Shown: positions 46,649 to 58,152, numbered from the stretch's first letter. The stretch: 64,000 bases of DNA from Takakia lepidozioides (GCA_030704615.1 CM060733.1:37882001-37946000), one strand, 5' to 3'. The notes: generated from the sequence alone by a model not told the origin. Numbers and translations: made by a program.

Positions 46649-49269
46649 CCCTGCACTTGTATGTATGTTTGGAGAGGCAGATGAAAAGCATATGTATCGA
46701 CTCCTCATGGATTTGTAAAGGAGAAGAATGTTGGGAGCTGCACCTGGCCTTTGTGGCTTTCGAAGCCATAATAGGAAATCAACAATGTAAAGGTAATGAC
46801 GAAACACAAACTACACACACAACCACCAAACCCTTTCTTGGGTACACATATTCCACCATTTTTATTTCCGTACACGTATGCATGTACCCAAACTGAAACA
46901 TGGATATCCATGGAAACATACTACACATCATGTGACAGAAGTTATAGTTATACCTAGTTCCTTCTAGCACGACGACGATGGTATGATCTCACGCCCAGTA
47001 CAAAATCTTCGTCCCCACTCACTTCACCCCCGTTCCCATGATCAGTGCTAGAATTATGATCTCCATCTGTTCTTTTGTTTCCAGAGGCAAGTGGCCATTG
47101 GACCTGTAGTCGTCCTCGGACTACATTCAGTTGTCTCTCTGGTCGATTTCCACTCCTATTATGAATACCATCTAGGGTATCAGGCCTGTTCACAGGTCGG
47201 TTACCAACAAAAGGTTGCACAACTCTCTGCCGTTTCTGGGCTTGTCCCGGATTTCGTGGTGGCCTTGGAGCAGGTCTCGTATAAGGAAGGCTACTCGCAC
47301 GTACATCAGAGGGGCCGACATGAGAGGAATGGGCATGAGATGAACCAGCGAGGATCGAGGGAGCACGGTTCACATGCGGACGTCGTCGGGCCAGATGAAA
47401 CGACAATGGCCGGTCGTCGTCATCCGATGGTTCGACTTGCATAAGTCCCGCAGCAGAAGAAGCATCTCCCAGGATTGGAGTAGCGATGGAAGGAATTACA
47501 TGAGGGGGAAAGAGACTAGATGGACCAGCATGGGATGGACCGGCTTGAGAAAGAGAAACATGAGATGGAGCGGCGTGAGATGAAGCACGGTTCACAGGGG
47601 CAGGATGTCGGTGAAGGAATGACAACGGCCGGTTGTCATCATCTGACGATTCGACCTGTATATCTCCTACAGTCCGTGGTGGTGGGGGAGAGTTGACCTT
47701 AACTTCATTGTTGAGAGTGTGCTCCAGTGGGGGATGGGGGTCCACAATTGGGATGACACCATGTCGCAGTTCATCAACAACAAGGTCATCGAAGGATGGA
47801 TGCATTGCAACATCGTCGTCATTAAACTCGTATGGGTCATGTGGAGGATTGCCCACATCATCGGATTCATCCCAACCGTCGGAGTTGGAGTCCCTCGCGG
47901 TGTCGGTGTCATCATTGCTTCTAGATTGGACCTCTGAGGCAGATTCTTCAGACAACAGATTCTTCTCGTACCATGCAGATGCGTCACTTGCTGTCCTCTC
48001 TCGCAATAGCCTACAATTCGTATAGACATAAATCAATTTGTCAGCCCTGGCAGGATTCAACCTGTTGCGAATGTTGTTGTGAACAAACGAGTAACTGCTC
48101 CAGTTCCGCACACATGACGAGGCAGAGCACACTTGAGCAAGAATATGCTTTGCAATGGGAGCTAATGTTCTTGCTCCAGCTCCAATCAGATCCCACAATT
48201 CATGTGGCAATATGTTCATTGTTTTTGGATCCGACATGTCATGGAAAGGATTCTGGCGATCCAAGAAGCACTGGTACTCGGACAAAGCTCGCTCTACCAT
48301 GTTCAAGGGCGCGAGTTGCATGATGACCCGTACAAGCCTGGCTTTGGCATCCACATCGTCTCTCAAATCCGTATTGTCCAGCAAGAATGGATTCAGCAAG
48401 GCCCCCGCATAATGCAAGTCCGTGCAAACCATCCGTTTGCGGTCGTAAAATGCATCCTCGGTCCTTGCCGCCAAATCATCGTCCATAGAAAATGGAGGAC
48501 GCCTCAAGGATTGCATGTGCTTCTCAAGGTTTTCCAATATCAACCATGTTTTACCCATTATTGGTTGTTTTCCATCAAACTCCCGCAAAACAATCAACAC
48601 TGGCTCCACCATGTATACAAAATTTGCACATTTCGCCCAGAAATCGTCGGATCGAATGATTGTGCGGACCCTCCGACTTTTGCTCAAAAACTTGGACTTA
48701 CGAGACTCGCGTAAGGTGCCCACATATGTATCCTATTGAGGGTCGATGATCACCTGCTCCAGATCCGCCCTCACTATCACCAGTCGATCCACCATCAAAA
48801 AGTTTGTGGCAAAGCGGGTTTCACCCGGGTTCTTAAGGCTGTATTTGGGTTCATGCTTTCTAAACAATGCCAGAGGGATGTGATGTGTACGGATGAACGT
48901 CACAACCGACTTTGCCCTTTTTATTAGTTGTTTCATCCATGATTCTTTTCCCCAATCCTCCAAAATGAGATCAAAGATATGAGCATCACACCCTTGGTAA
49001 TATAGATGGGGATATCGTACCATCAAAATATCGGCCATATTAACCATGTTAAATGCATTGTCCGTGCATACTTGGACAATTTTATCAGCTCCAATTTTAT
49101 CGATTAAACTCGTCAACAACCCTGCTTGATAACGTGCATCTTTTCTCTCCCCGCTTGTGTCAACGGATCCCAAAAATTGTTCCCCCGCAGGACAGACGAG
49201 CATGACATTGAACAGTGGTCGATTAGTAACAGAACTCCAACCGTCTGCACATATCTTTTCATTCACCTT

Positions 49270-49301
49270 CACTAGAAGAGAAACCGGCTTTTTCCACGGC
49301 T
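49270..49301 (+). repeat. Left terminal inverted repeat of the CACTA element
   Basis: Begins CACTAGAAGAGAAACC, continues CGGCTTTTTCCACGGCT; it pairs with 53027-53058. Confidence 0.95.
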
Positions 49302-50089
49302 CTGCCATCTCACACCTGGCACATTCCATGGCTTTTATCACGGAGTGAGCCAAGGTGTGGGTCAAAATATGCCCTAATTGTGGGGTGTCTCACATGTGAT
49401 CCACACCCGAGGCAAGAACGGTGTGAAAACAACCATGAGCATGGCGGGAGTTGGCTTAGTTTACATGATATGTTACACACATGTGTGAAATGGGACCATA
49501 GAATTTCCACATTGTGGTGTATGGGGAGTTTGAGAATGATGCCCTTGGAAAATGATTATGAACTTCATGTTCATGTTTAGAAATCTGCACGATGGGCTAC
49601 TAGCAAGTGAAGAATCACCCCCTGCTACACCCCATTTTCAATCTCTACATTATGAAGTCTATAATGCCCTTGGTGAAATGAGCATAGGGATCGCATTCAA
49701 AGGTGGCCCCGTTCCGTTGCAACCTATGACACAACTAGAACAAATAGGCATAGGCATGATTTACACTTTTTGCCACAAATCACTTGCATCATCCTTACGT
49801 TGAACTCCTTGTTTATGTGACATACTTGGACTTTGTCATCTCACACATCAAAGAAAAAACCAGAATATTTCGAAAAAATCCTAACCTAAATTTCCTAACA
49901 AGTGTTCAAACCAGCCCAATGGTAATATATTTTATTACCATTATCAAATGTTTGTCTACGTGGTGTTTTGGTTTTCTAGACAAGTCTGGGTTAAAAAGGT
50001 TAAAAGGTTAAAAAGTCAAAAAGTTGCTAATAAGGTTGCCCATTAGGATAATCGTGAACACAGATGAGGGCTGGGACTTGGCGTATTTT

Positions 50090-51662
50090 TTTGTCTCCTG
50101 TGCCACAGCATGTAGCCGAGGGATGGAACACGATGATCGCAGGATATGCAGGGGCGTGGGATGGAGGCGTTGAGCAAATGATGCAGGAAGGAGGAGATGA
50201 GGAGAAGATGAGACGAGGAGAAGCTCGCAACATTCTTGCGAGCTCGTCGTTCTTGGGAGAGTTAGCTTGGTCTTAGCAGGCCGTGTTTCAATCTCTGCCT
50301 ACTCAGCTGCACCGTGGTGGTTTGATCTCGCAGACCAATCCGACATTACCTGACTACAGACACAAGCAGCACACACAAGAGGTCCTTTTGGGTTGATGGT
50401 CGGTCAAGTCATGACACAAGCTCAAGGACAATGTGGTGAGGGCACCTTATTCTTTGACCTATTTCAGCCTGTTTTGCCCTCTCACATCATGTTTGTGTGC
50501 ATTGCAATGCTTGTGCAAGCCTGGCAGCCCTTGAGAAGGGCAAAGAGGTGCATGGGGATATCATCAAAGCTGGAATTGTACCTAATGTCATTCTAAACAC
50601 TGCCTTGGCAGCTCTGGAAAAGGGGAATGATGTCCGTGGTGACATCTTCAGAGCTGGAATTGTACCAAATGTCATTATGAACAATACCCTAGTGGACATG
50701 TATGCAAAATGTGGGTGCATCGAGGATGCAAAGGGAGTGTTCAACACTATGGCTGAACGAGATGTGGTGTCGTGGAGTGCGATGCTTGCAGGGTATGCAC
50801 AGCAGGGACGTGGGATGGAGGCTTTGGAGACCTATGAGCAAATGATGGGGGAAGGGGTTCAGCCCAACCACATCATGTTTGTGTGCATTGCAGGCCTGAC
50901 AACCCTGATTTAAATCAGGCACCTCAACCATGACCACAACTTCTAAAAGAGGATCAAGAGAGGGAGTCCATAATGCCTCTTCTGGCTCTTATGGGCATGT
51001 GAAGATGCTTTGTGAGGCAGGCAGACTGAAAGAGGCTCTACAACCTTTAAACCAAGGAGCATTTCAGCAGATTCAGATATGTATGTCTGTCTCTTGCTTA
51101 AGTGCATCAAATTGAAGGGTCTGGAAGCTGGAAAGCAGGTGCACACTCACATTATCCAAAGTGGATTCACGCCAAGTGTTTTTCTCCTCAACACCCTTGT
51201 GAACATGTATGTTAAGTGCAGGAGCATCATGAATGCACACCGAGTGTTCAACGGAATGCCTCAACGAACTTTGATCACGTTGAATATAATGTTGGTAGGA
51301 TTTAACATGGGTGTGGTAGGAATGCTTTGGAGACCTATGAGCAACTGTTGCGCGAAGGGGTGAAGTCCAACCACATCACATTTGTTTGTAATGCATGTGC
51401 AAGCTTGGGAGATCTGGAAAAGGGCAAAGAGGTCCATGGTGACATCGTCAAATCTGGAATTGTACCCAATGTCATTCTGAACATTGCCCTGGTGGACTGC
51501 ATGTATGCCAAATGTGGGTGCATCGAGGATGCAAAGGAAGTGTTCGACAGTATGGCTGAACAAGATGTGGTGTCGTGGAGTGCGATGATTGCAGGATATG
51601 CACAGCAAGGGCGCGGATGGAGGCTTTGGAGACCTATGAGCAATGATGCGGGAAGGGGGTGA
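50090..51662 (+). pseudogene. PLS-type PPR gene fragments captured in the CACTA element
   Basis: Four pieces in the same orientation. About 50105-50200: GWNTMIAGYAGAWDGG. 50480-50915: LVDMYAKCGCIEDAKGVF, VVSWSAMLAGYAQQGRGMEA and GVQPNHIMFVCIA. 51070-51330: LEAGKQVHTHIIQSGF, LLNTLVNMYVKC. 51330-51662: a second near copy of the second piece (MYAKCGCIEDAKEVFDSM, VVSWSAMIAGYAQQGRG). These are organellar-RNA-binding PPR repeats of the P/L/S pattern. Repeated units, missing joints, frameshifts and no start mean no working protein; no intron is evident within pieces. Duplication of a piece within the element suggests capture followed by internal rearrangement. Confidence 0.88.
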
Positions 51663-51864
51663 TTCCCTGTGGAAAAATAGCTCCAAGAAACCTGCATGGG
51701 TAGATGGTAAACTGGAAGCCGCAGCAGCAGCGACACAATTGATCAAATCAGGCAATGTTAATCAAGGCATCTTCTTCAACACATTTCACTCTATTTTCCC
51801 ATCTTATCAGAATCGCCCTAAATTTTCATGTTTTAATAATTTTGCAAGTTAGCTAGTTGAGTGA

Positions 51865-52405
51865 ACCTTTGATAGTTTGGAGTGACTTTGACATGATACT
51901 GCCAAAGTGACAATAGGAAAGTATCCAGAAATAGGTAACAGAGAGGAGAAGCTGTGTACTTTTCTGACCCCAGTCAATGGTGGGACAACCGTCTTGGAAG
52001 GTAAATGCCTTTGGATTACAGAGTGGTAGATGCAATTGAGAATAGGAACTGGTGTGATAAGTTGAGTTGGGTGTTTGCTGGAACAAATCTAGGCTGCCAT
52101 TGTCAGCTGCTAACAGCAATGCAAGGATGTATGCATGATCTGTGCAGAGGCATGGATAGCTGAAGGAGCAGGGATAGAGTGTCATCCAAGAGGGCCAGAT
52201 TTCAAGCTCCAGATTACTTATGATTCCCTGTGGAAGGATAGCTACAAGAAACCTGCATGGGTAGATGGTACATAGTTTGGAGTTGTTTTGACATGATACT
52301 GCCAAAGTGACAATAGGAAAGTATCCAGAAACATATAACAGAGATGAGGAGAAGCTGTGGAATGAATGCTTTTCTGACCCCAGTCAGGGGTGGGACAACC
52401 GAGGG
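51865..52405. repeat. Direct duplication of ~130 bp inside the CACTA element
   Basis: TTTGACATGATACTGCCAAA, then GTGACAATAGGAAAGTATCC and CTGACCCCAGTCA occur at about 51885-51980 and again at 52285-52395. The phrase GAAACCTGCATGGGTAGATGG also occurs twice (51689 and 52250). Roughly a 405-560-bp segment was duplicated. Confidence 0.85.
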
Positions 52406-52439
52406 AAAAAGGTGAATGTCTATTAGATTACAGAGAGTA

Positions 52440-53026
52440 GGAGACGCAACTCAGCATAGACACTAAGACAAACTCTCCTTCCCTGCAAAGGGTGTGTTTT
52501 GGTATCTGAGCGAATATATATAATTTCTAAAAACATAATTTCAATATTTTGTTATTTAATAATGTTCTCATCAAGGCCACTGTCCATTTTTCCTATAATA
52601 ATAATAATAATAATAACAATAAATTAAATACATTAATATTCAAACTTAATATTGGAAATCAATTAATAATTAATTAATGCGTACCACCACATAGGAACGA
52701 ACACGTGTTGCATAGTGACTTGTCAAAGGTGTGAAATATGACACATGTCGCATAGTGGCTTGTTCAAGGTGTGAAATCTGCAGTGAAACATGCCACACTG
52801 GCCTTTTTCACACTCTGCCATGTCAGCTATGTCATCGGCCATGTCAGCGGCCATGTCACCATGCACCCCGTGAAAAAAGCCACCCATGGAAAAAGCCTCC
52901 CGTGGACTTTTCCACAGGGCCACCCGAGAGTCAGGCCGTCCACGGGGTGTCCGAAAGCACTAGTCGTTTCTTATACCCACGGCAGGTGTGGACTGCGGCT
53001 GATTCCACAGCAAAAAGTGTGGAAAA
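52440..53026. other. CACTA subterminal region
   Basis: AT-rich DNA with an (AAT)n microsatellite near 52594-52620, then G/C-richer sequence with recurring GTGGAAAAAG, CATGGAAAAAG and CTTTTTCCAC words and a repeated CCATGTCA motif. No gene. Confidence 0.6.
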
Positions 53027-53058
53027 AGCTGTGGAAAAAGCCGGTTTCTCTTCTAGTG
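53027..53058 (-). repeat. Right terminal inverted repeat of the CACTA element
   Basis: Reads AGCTGTGGAAAAAGCCGG then TTTCTCTTCTAGTG on the plus strand, the complement of the left end with one difference. Confidence 0.95.
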
Positions 53059-53970
53059 CTTTTGGGTGAGGTCAGACATAGCCTCTTTTAGCAATCCTGT
53101 GCGGAGATCGCGATAACTCGGAGGTGTGTATGTGGACTTGGAATCGGACGTGGCTTTGACAACAGCCACAAACGCAGGAAGCCTCGAGACATTGAACGGA
53201 ATATTGGCCTCGTAGAAAAATTGGGCCCACTTCTTATCCAGAGTTCTCCTGTGCGACAAATTTAAGCCTTCTTGCATTGATTGTTGCCTCAATGGTTTGG
53301 TCCGTACAAGTGCTAGCGTACAATCGGGTGTTGCTCCTGACCCACCGGCTTCTCCACAAACAACAGACGTCTCGCAAGAATCCCCCTGGGTACAACTCTG
53401 AGGAACATTTTGATTCGAACATGGAGTGTTTGGCTCAGAAGCCGCGGCCATATCAAGAGACGGTGGGATATTGCCTCCACATTGGGTAAAGTGGGCTTTC
53501 ACTCGCATGGAGGCTCCCTGCATTCTTCCCATCTCTTTAGCCGATGTGATATAACATGCGATCTTTGCGACCCGCCAGCTTCAATGCACAAAGATTGCAT
53601 TGAACACCGTCCTTTTTGTGTGGGTCTACGGTGAACCAAGGGATCCACTCCTCCCTCATCCTCACACCCAAAACCCTAACCACAGACTTAAGATTGAACG
53701 AAGAACACTAGTGTACTTGGTAGATTTGTCAAGAGCAATAGAAGGTAGAACAGAATGCGATGGCCCAACACTTTGGCATCAATCCAAGTGGATCAATGCA
53801 CCATGTAGTATTGTGCTTTTCGACAATTTGCTGCAGTGGCTCTGTAGGAAGCCACAACAGCAAACGGTCCGCACCCTCCTCTTGGGCTACAATCTTGCTC
53901 AAGGAATAGAGAACATTCACTCCCCACAAAAATGTTTGTCACAAAAGTAGTGAGGGGCATTGTGACCACC

Positions 53971-53980
53971 TTATATACCC
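53971..53980 (-). promoter_or_regulatory. TATA box of the hAT transposase gene
   Basis: GGGTATATAAGG on the minus strand, about 310 bp upstream of the ATG at 53659 and about 45 bp from the right hairpin cluster. Confidence 0.6.
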
Positions 53981-54023
53981 TCCAGCCTCCAAGCCTCACA
54001 CGCTCGACCAATTAGAATCCGAT

Positions 54024-54572
54024 GTTGCGACCGCTCCAGGTCGCACGAGGAAGTCGCATGTTATTTAAATTAATTAACAAATGCTGCGACCACCCTCATG
54101 CTGGTGGTCGCAGATATTAAAAAACAGAAAATTGCTGTGACCACCCCCCTGCTGGTGGTCGCACCTATTAAAAAAAAGAAAAATGTTGCGACCACCCCCA
54201 TGCTCATGGTCACAGATATTAAAAAACAGAAAATTGCTGCGACCACCCCTCTGCTGGTGGTCGCACCTATTAAAAAAACAGAAAAATGCTGCGACCACCT
54301 CCATGCTGGTGGTCGCAGATATTAAAATACAGAAAAATGTTGCGACCACCCCCCTGATGGTGGTCGCACCTATTACAAATAAAATAAAAATTGTACGACC
54401 ACCAGTAGCTGTGGTCGCAACTGTTTAAGAAAAGAAAAAAATGCGACCACCCCTGCTGGTGGTCGCATCTATTTTTTTAAAACAAAAATGCTGCGACAAC
54501 CCCTCTGCTGGTGGTCGTAACTATTAAAAAATAAGATAAATTCTGCGACCACCAACATTTGGAGGTCGCACC
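54024..54572. repeat. Type-C hairpin cluster, right (about ten to eleven units)
   Basis: TGCGACCACC...GGTGGTCGCA units, mostly with CCCTGCTG in the loop, at about 55-60-bp spacing with AAAAACAGAAAA linkers (the complement of the T-rich linkers at 37.6 kb). Some units show paired changes in both arms, e.g. TACGACCACC. Confidence 0.95.
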
Positions 54573-54777
54573 AATTTAACAATAATGATTTAAAAATGAC
54601 CTCAAATACTGGCGGATGGAGTAATTTATAAAACATTTCATTCACTTGCCAAGGTGTCGCTTGGAATACAACGTGTCCACCTACGTGACATATTTTTCAC
54701 CTAACTCATGTTTTACTGATTTTTCGGCAAAACTGACGTGACATGACGTCACTGACATATGCAACCCTGGCGCCACG

Positions 54778-54860
54778 TCAGCTGCGTGAGCGTAAGCTCA
54801 TGCCACGTCATCGTTGTGTGAGCGTACGCTCACACGCTCACGCGCCAGGCTTACGCGGTA
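54778..54860. repeat. CACGTCA/GTGAGCG inverted-repeat cluster at the hAT right flank
   Basis: GTGTGAGCGTACGCTCACAC is a perfect 20-bp palindrome, preceded by GTGAGCGTAAGCTCA and followed by CACGCTCACGCG. Similar GGCTCACG words lie at 37311 on the other side of the hAT element, as expected if the hAT landed in a border region rich in this motif. Confidence 0.75.
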
Positions 54861-56729
54861 GCATCGTTGCGAAAATGTAGTTGTAGAATGACGGAAAGGC
54901 TGTAATTGTGGGAGGTGCATGGGAGGAAAAGTAAAGGATTGCAGCCTGAGAAGCAGCAGCAGCAGGCAGTGACTGAGAAGCCTGTTGAAGAAGACGATTC
55001 TTTCTACGAAGAGCGAGCGGCAAAAGGTCATTGTGTACCAGAAGGTCAATTCCGCACATGTGATCAAGTCTATGTAGGTACCTGAAGGCAAGATTATGAT
55101 CCCTCTCTGCTGCCTAATATCAATGCCAATCGTTCGACCGACCCAGACGAGGGATGTGTCGAAGTTGGAGCAAGATTTTTAATCACGGATACATAGAGGG
55201 TTCTCCGATGTTTTACGTGTCCTTGTGCGATGCCAGTGGAAAGGAGGTCTCGGTGGACGAGTCAATTGTGAAAAGCTGACGAGAAGTAAACGAGGAGTTC
55301 GAGGCCCAGATTTCGAAGAGACTGTCTGCACATGTGTTCTCCGGGAAAATGTTTCATATCTGGGATGACAATCACCGCTTCATGGCCTGGATGAACGTCA
55401 TAAACAAATATCACAACACAGACGAGGACTGGCACTACCTTGTGGCGTCCATGGTGCTGGATCCGAAAGAAACGTTACAGCACTTCTCATGGCTAGCATG
55501 ACATCAACAAGTATAATGCTCACCCTTCATGCCATCAAAACTCTCCAATTTGTTCTGTTTATTTTTTAGGTGCAGGAGGAAGTCAAAGTGTTTGTGTTGT
55601 GACTGCAGGAGAACTGAAAGTGCATATGTGACGACGAATTTGGTCCATACTCTATTCAGGATATAGAAGGTGGGCCAAATGCCACTGGTCACCTTCAAAA
55701 ACCTTATCAGTGCTGAGGCTTACAAGAAGTGCGAGACCTCCAAATCCGCCGACACATAGTACAAGCTGACCAGAGAGACTTTCTGTGACTACATGTATGC
55801 TGTAAGTATTCCTTCCCTAGCTCTATCTATTTGTTCATTCAAAATACCAGTTGACTCATACGTTGTATACTGGAATGTTCAGCAAGAGATTGCGGAGACT
55901 GGAGAGAAAGGGAAAGCAGAGTACTATGCCAAAAAAGACCCAGGGGAGCAATCCTCAAAAGGAGTGGAAGAATCTATGAACAAGGAGATGGAGGTGGCAA
56001 AGAGGCACTACATGAGCGCGTTCATAAAACAACTCAGAATAGCCGACCCTGCTTTTGGCCCAGAGTTCTTGAATCAGGTCAGGATCCACTGGAACGTGAA
56101 CACCAAGCCCGAAATGATGCAAGAGAAGCTTCATTGCTTGTCCACTGCTGTAGTGGAGCCAGAGGTGAAAGCGAAATGGCTTGAGATTTGGATAATCACT
56201 GCTTTCCGAAGAGTGAGAAGAACAAGGAAACATGAGTCAAAGAATTCAGTGACCATGTTCTCGATATGTGACTGCACAAAGCCACGTACTGGGCCCAGGT
56301 TTTTTCCTCTCGCCGTTCCATTTCCACTGCAAAAACTGCATTGCACCGAGAAAAGTCACTTATTGTTCTTAAAAAGTTGTTCTCTGAATTGTAAAACTGT
56401 TCTTGCGCAGATAGAGGCTCGGGCACAGCTGGTGCTGGAGAAGCAGCTGAAGGATTACAAGATAAAGTCTATGACTCCACTGACGGATACTTTAGAAGAC
56501 TATGTCCGCCAGTGGAAAGCAGCTTGCTTCGACATTTGCTTCTTCAGGGAGTTCGCCAAAGAGGGAGGCATCTCGCACATTAACGAGTTTGAGTAGCAGC
56601 ATGGATTGGAACAGACCATGAAGAGGGTGCTGTACAGGTTCGTCTTGTCACTCTTTATCCACCCTTTGTTCCTGTCTCCCGAAGTTTTGTTGTCGTTGTA
56701 GCCCTGCTCTGTTGAATAAACAGTCCCCA

Positions 56730-56756
56730 AAACTGTGTGCGCTGACGCACTCAGTA
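56730..56756. repeat. Type-B palindrome in an intron of copy C
   Basis: AACTGTGTGCGCTGACGCAC then TCAGT, in the intron between TMKRVLYRF and the next exon; a half copy (ATTGAGTGCACT) is at 56871. Confidence 0.8.
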
Positions 56757-58126
56757 AAGGGGTGGCAACTTCTGTGTTTCCCAACCTTTCAATCTACATA
56801 CGAACATCCGATCCTCTACTGAATCACATCTGCCCTGGCTTCTAGGTAGGGCCTGGGTGGACAGAGCGAAAATTGAGTGCACTGGTCCTCAAACCAAGGG
56901 GTCCTCAAACCGTATTCTCACGCTTTCCCCACTTACTAACATTCCCTCTGCTTTGATTGTGTAGGTACATCAAGAACGTTCTCATTCCAGGCAAGAACCT
57001 GAGTCGACACCCGCACTTTATTGACCTATGGTGTGACCCATCCAACGCCCAGACAATGTACACTGCAGGAATTTTGAAGGATTATGGGAGTTCACATCTT
57101 CGAGACTGCTGCTGGTATATAGATATCCCACGCTAGCTGGATGCCCTTGGTATGAGCTTGTGACCCGAAATCAAAACGAAAATGCAGAGGCCTTGGCCCC
57201 TCTAACGGAGAAGGAGTTGCACGAGAGAAACTTGAGGATATTGGCTGAGAAAGAGCTTGTTGCACAGAATACGCCAGTGAAGCCTAAAAATGACAAGGGG
57301 AAAGGGAAGGGAAAGGGGCAGAAAAACAATTAGAATGAGAATGAGAAAGAGTCCGTGGTGCAACCGGAGCAAGTGCAGACCCCACCCCCAGCCAAAAAGC
57401 CTGATCAAAAGAAGGAGGGTCTAAAAGAGCCCTACGATGCAATGGAGCACCCATCCAGAATCGTTTTTCCGGGCATGTGCGAGCTGGTAAACAACGGGTT
57501 CCTGGCCATGATGGAGACACGGAAGTCAAGTTACAGTGGTGATCCTTCCAAAACATGGGACAAGCTATGTGCTTTTCTCCAATCGGTAAGCAATTATCAT
57601 GCATGTGTTTGAGTTTTGATTTCTTTGTTTTATTTGTACTCGGATCAGATATGTCGCTTATAGAACATCCTCCCCTTCTTACACGCTATAGTGCTTGCAG
57701 GCATGGAGGGGAAAGGAATCTTGGATGAATGGTGCACATAAACCGTTTGCTTCGGAGATGGTCATTGTGGACATTCCGGATAGACATCCAGTCCCGGATA
57801 TTCCGCCCAATGACACCTGCCCAACCTGGAACAAATTTGACGAGAGGTATTGGAGTTGGATGTTTTCTTTTTGCAAGTTTTTCCTTTCCAATGCAGGGGT
57901 TCTTGTTATCATACAATCTGTCACGATGAGATGTCGCCGGTGGTAAGCTACTTGAAAGCCTCGGGGATGCGGATTATCAAGACCTGGAACTGTGTCAACA
58001 GCCTATATCTGACGAAGGGGGATTGCCCAGGGCAAAAGGTAGATTTCAAATACTTTATTTTTATGCCTTCTCTATTGAAGTTCCACTGTACACCCTATTA
58101 TGAAGGCAAGCTGTTCGAACTGCCTG

Positions 58127-58152
58127 AATTGAGTGCTTCAGCGCACTCAGTT
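58127..58152. repeat. Type-B palindrome in a second intron of copy C
   Basis: AATTGAGTGCTTCAGCGCAC followed by TCAGTT, between the exon ending DCPGQK and the exon starting TRLFEAVSLV. Confidence 0.85.

Larger units (their letters stand above)
49270..53058. mobile_element. Nested CACTA (CMC) element containing PPR gene pieces
   Basis: The left end CACTAGAAGAGAAACCGG (49270) and right end, inverted, CACTAGAAGAGAAACCGG (53058) agree over about 31 of 32 bases. The exact 3-bp duplication CTT flanks it (49267-49269 and 53059-53061). Near the right end GTGGAAAAAGC/GCTTTTTCCAC words are repeated in both orientations, as expected of subterminal transposase-binding repeats. No CACTA transposase is recognised in its 3789 bp, so it is non-autonomous. 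It sits inside an exon of the hAT transposase and so is younger than the hAT copy. Confidence 0.95.
46954..53659 (-). pseudogene. hAT transposase (BED, DUF659, dimerisation), split by a CACTA element
   Basis: ATG 53659 opens MREEWIPWFTVDP and a BED-type zinc finger (CNLC...HI). After a 1-nt shift near 53545 it gives MRVKAHFTQCGG, then FFYEANIPFNVSRLPAF and YTPPSYRDLRTGLL. At 53062 the frame enters a CACTA insertion and resumes at 49269. Joining LTQ(K) to VNEKICADGWSSVTN without the insertion and one CTT keeps frame exactly. Then come the DUF659 core (FNVMLVCPAGEQFLGSVD, VQVCTDNAFNMVN, YQGCDAHIFDLIL) and the hAT dimerisation block (LPHELWDLIGAG, NWSSYSFVHNNIRNRL). A single in-frame TAG is at 48733. 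The C-terminal ~230 residues are a Pro/Ser/His-rich extension not typical of hAT proteins. Total about 970 codons. Confidence 0.92.
37346..54769. mobile_element. 17.4-kb hAT element carrying kinase-like and RING genes, with nested CACTA
   Basis: Proposed ends are CCTAGTTGCACATTTG (left, 37346) and CAGGGTTGCATATGTC (right, read inward from 54769). They share GTTGCA at the same offset and are flanked by an exact 8-bp direct repeat GCGCCACG at 37338-37345 and 54770-54777, the duplication length of hAT elements. Inside, the hAT transposase gene (46954-53659, minus), a RING gene (43132-45703, minus) and a kinase-like gene (38375-39883, plus) each have a TATA box beside a cluster of the same hairpin. 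Without the nested 3.79-kb CACTA element it would be about 13.6 kb, long for a hAT. Caution: GCCACGTCAGC-like words recur around both ends, so the ends could shift by some bases. Confidence 0.72.

Noticed and set aside
49302-49365. Extension of the hAT transposase frame upstream of 49269
   Set aside because: Those residues come from the CACTA terminal repeat; removing the element joins the frame to 53062 instead.
53729-53929. Minus-strand 66-residue frame between the transposase TATA box and ATG
   Set aside because: Probably leader sequence; it is closed by a stop before the BED finger frame and matches nothing known.
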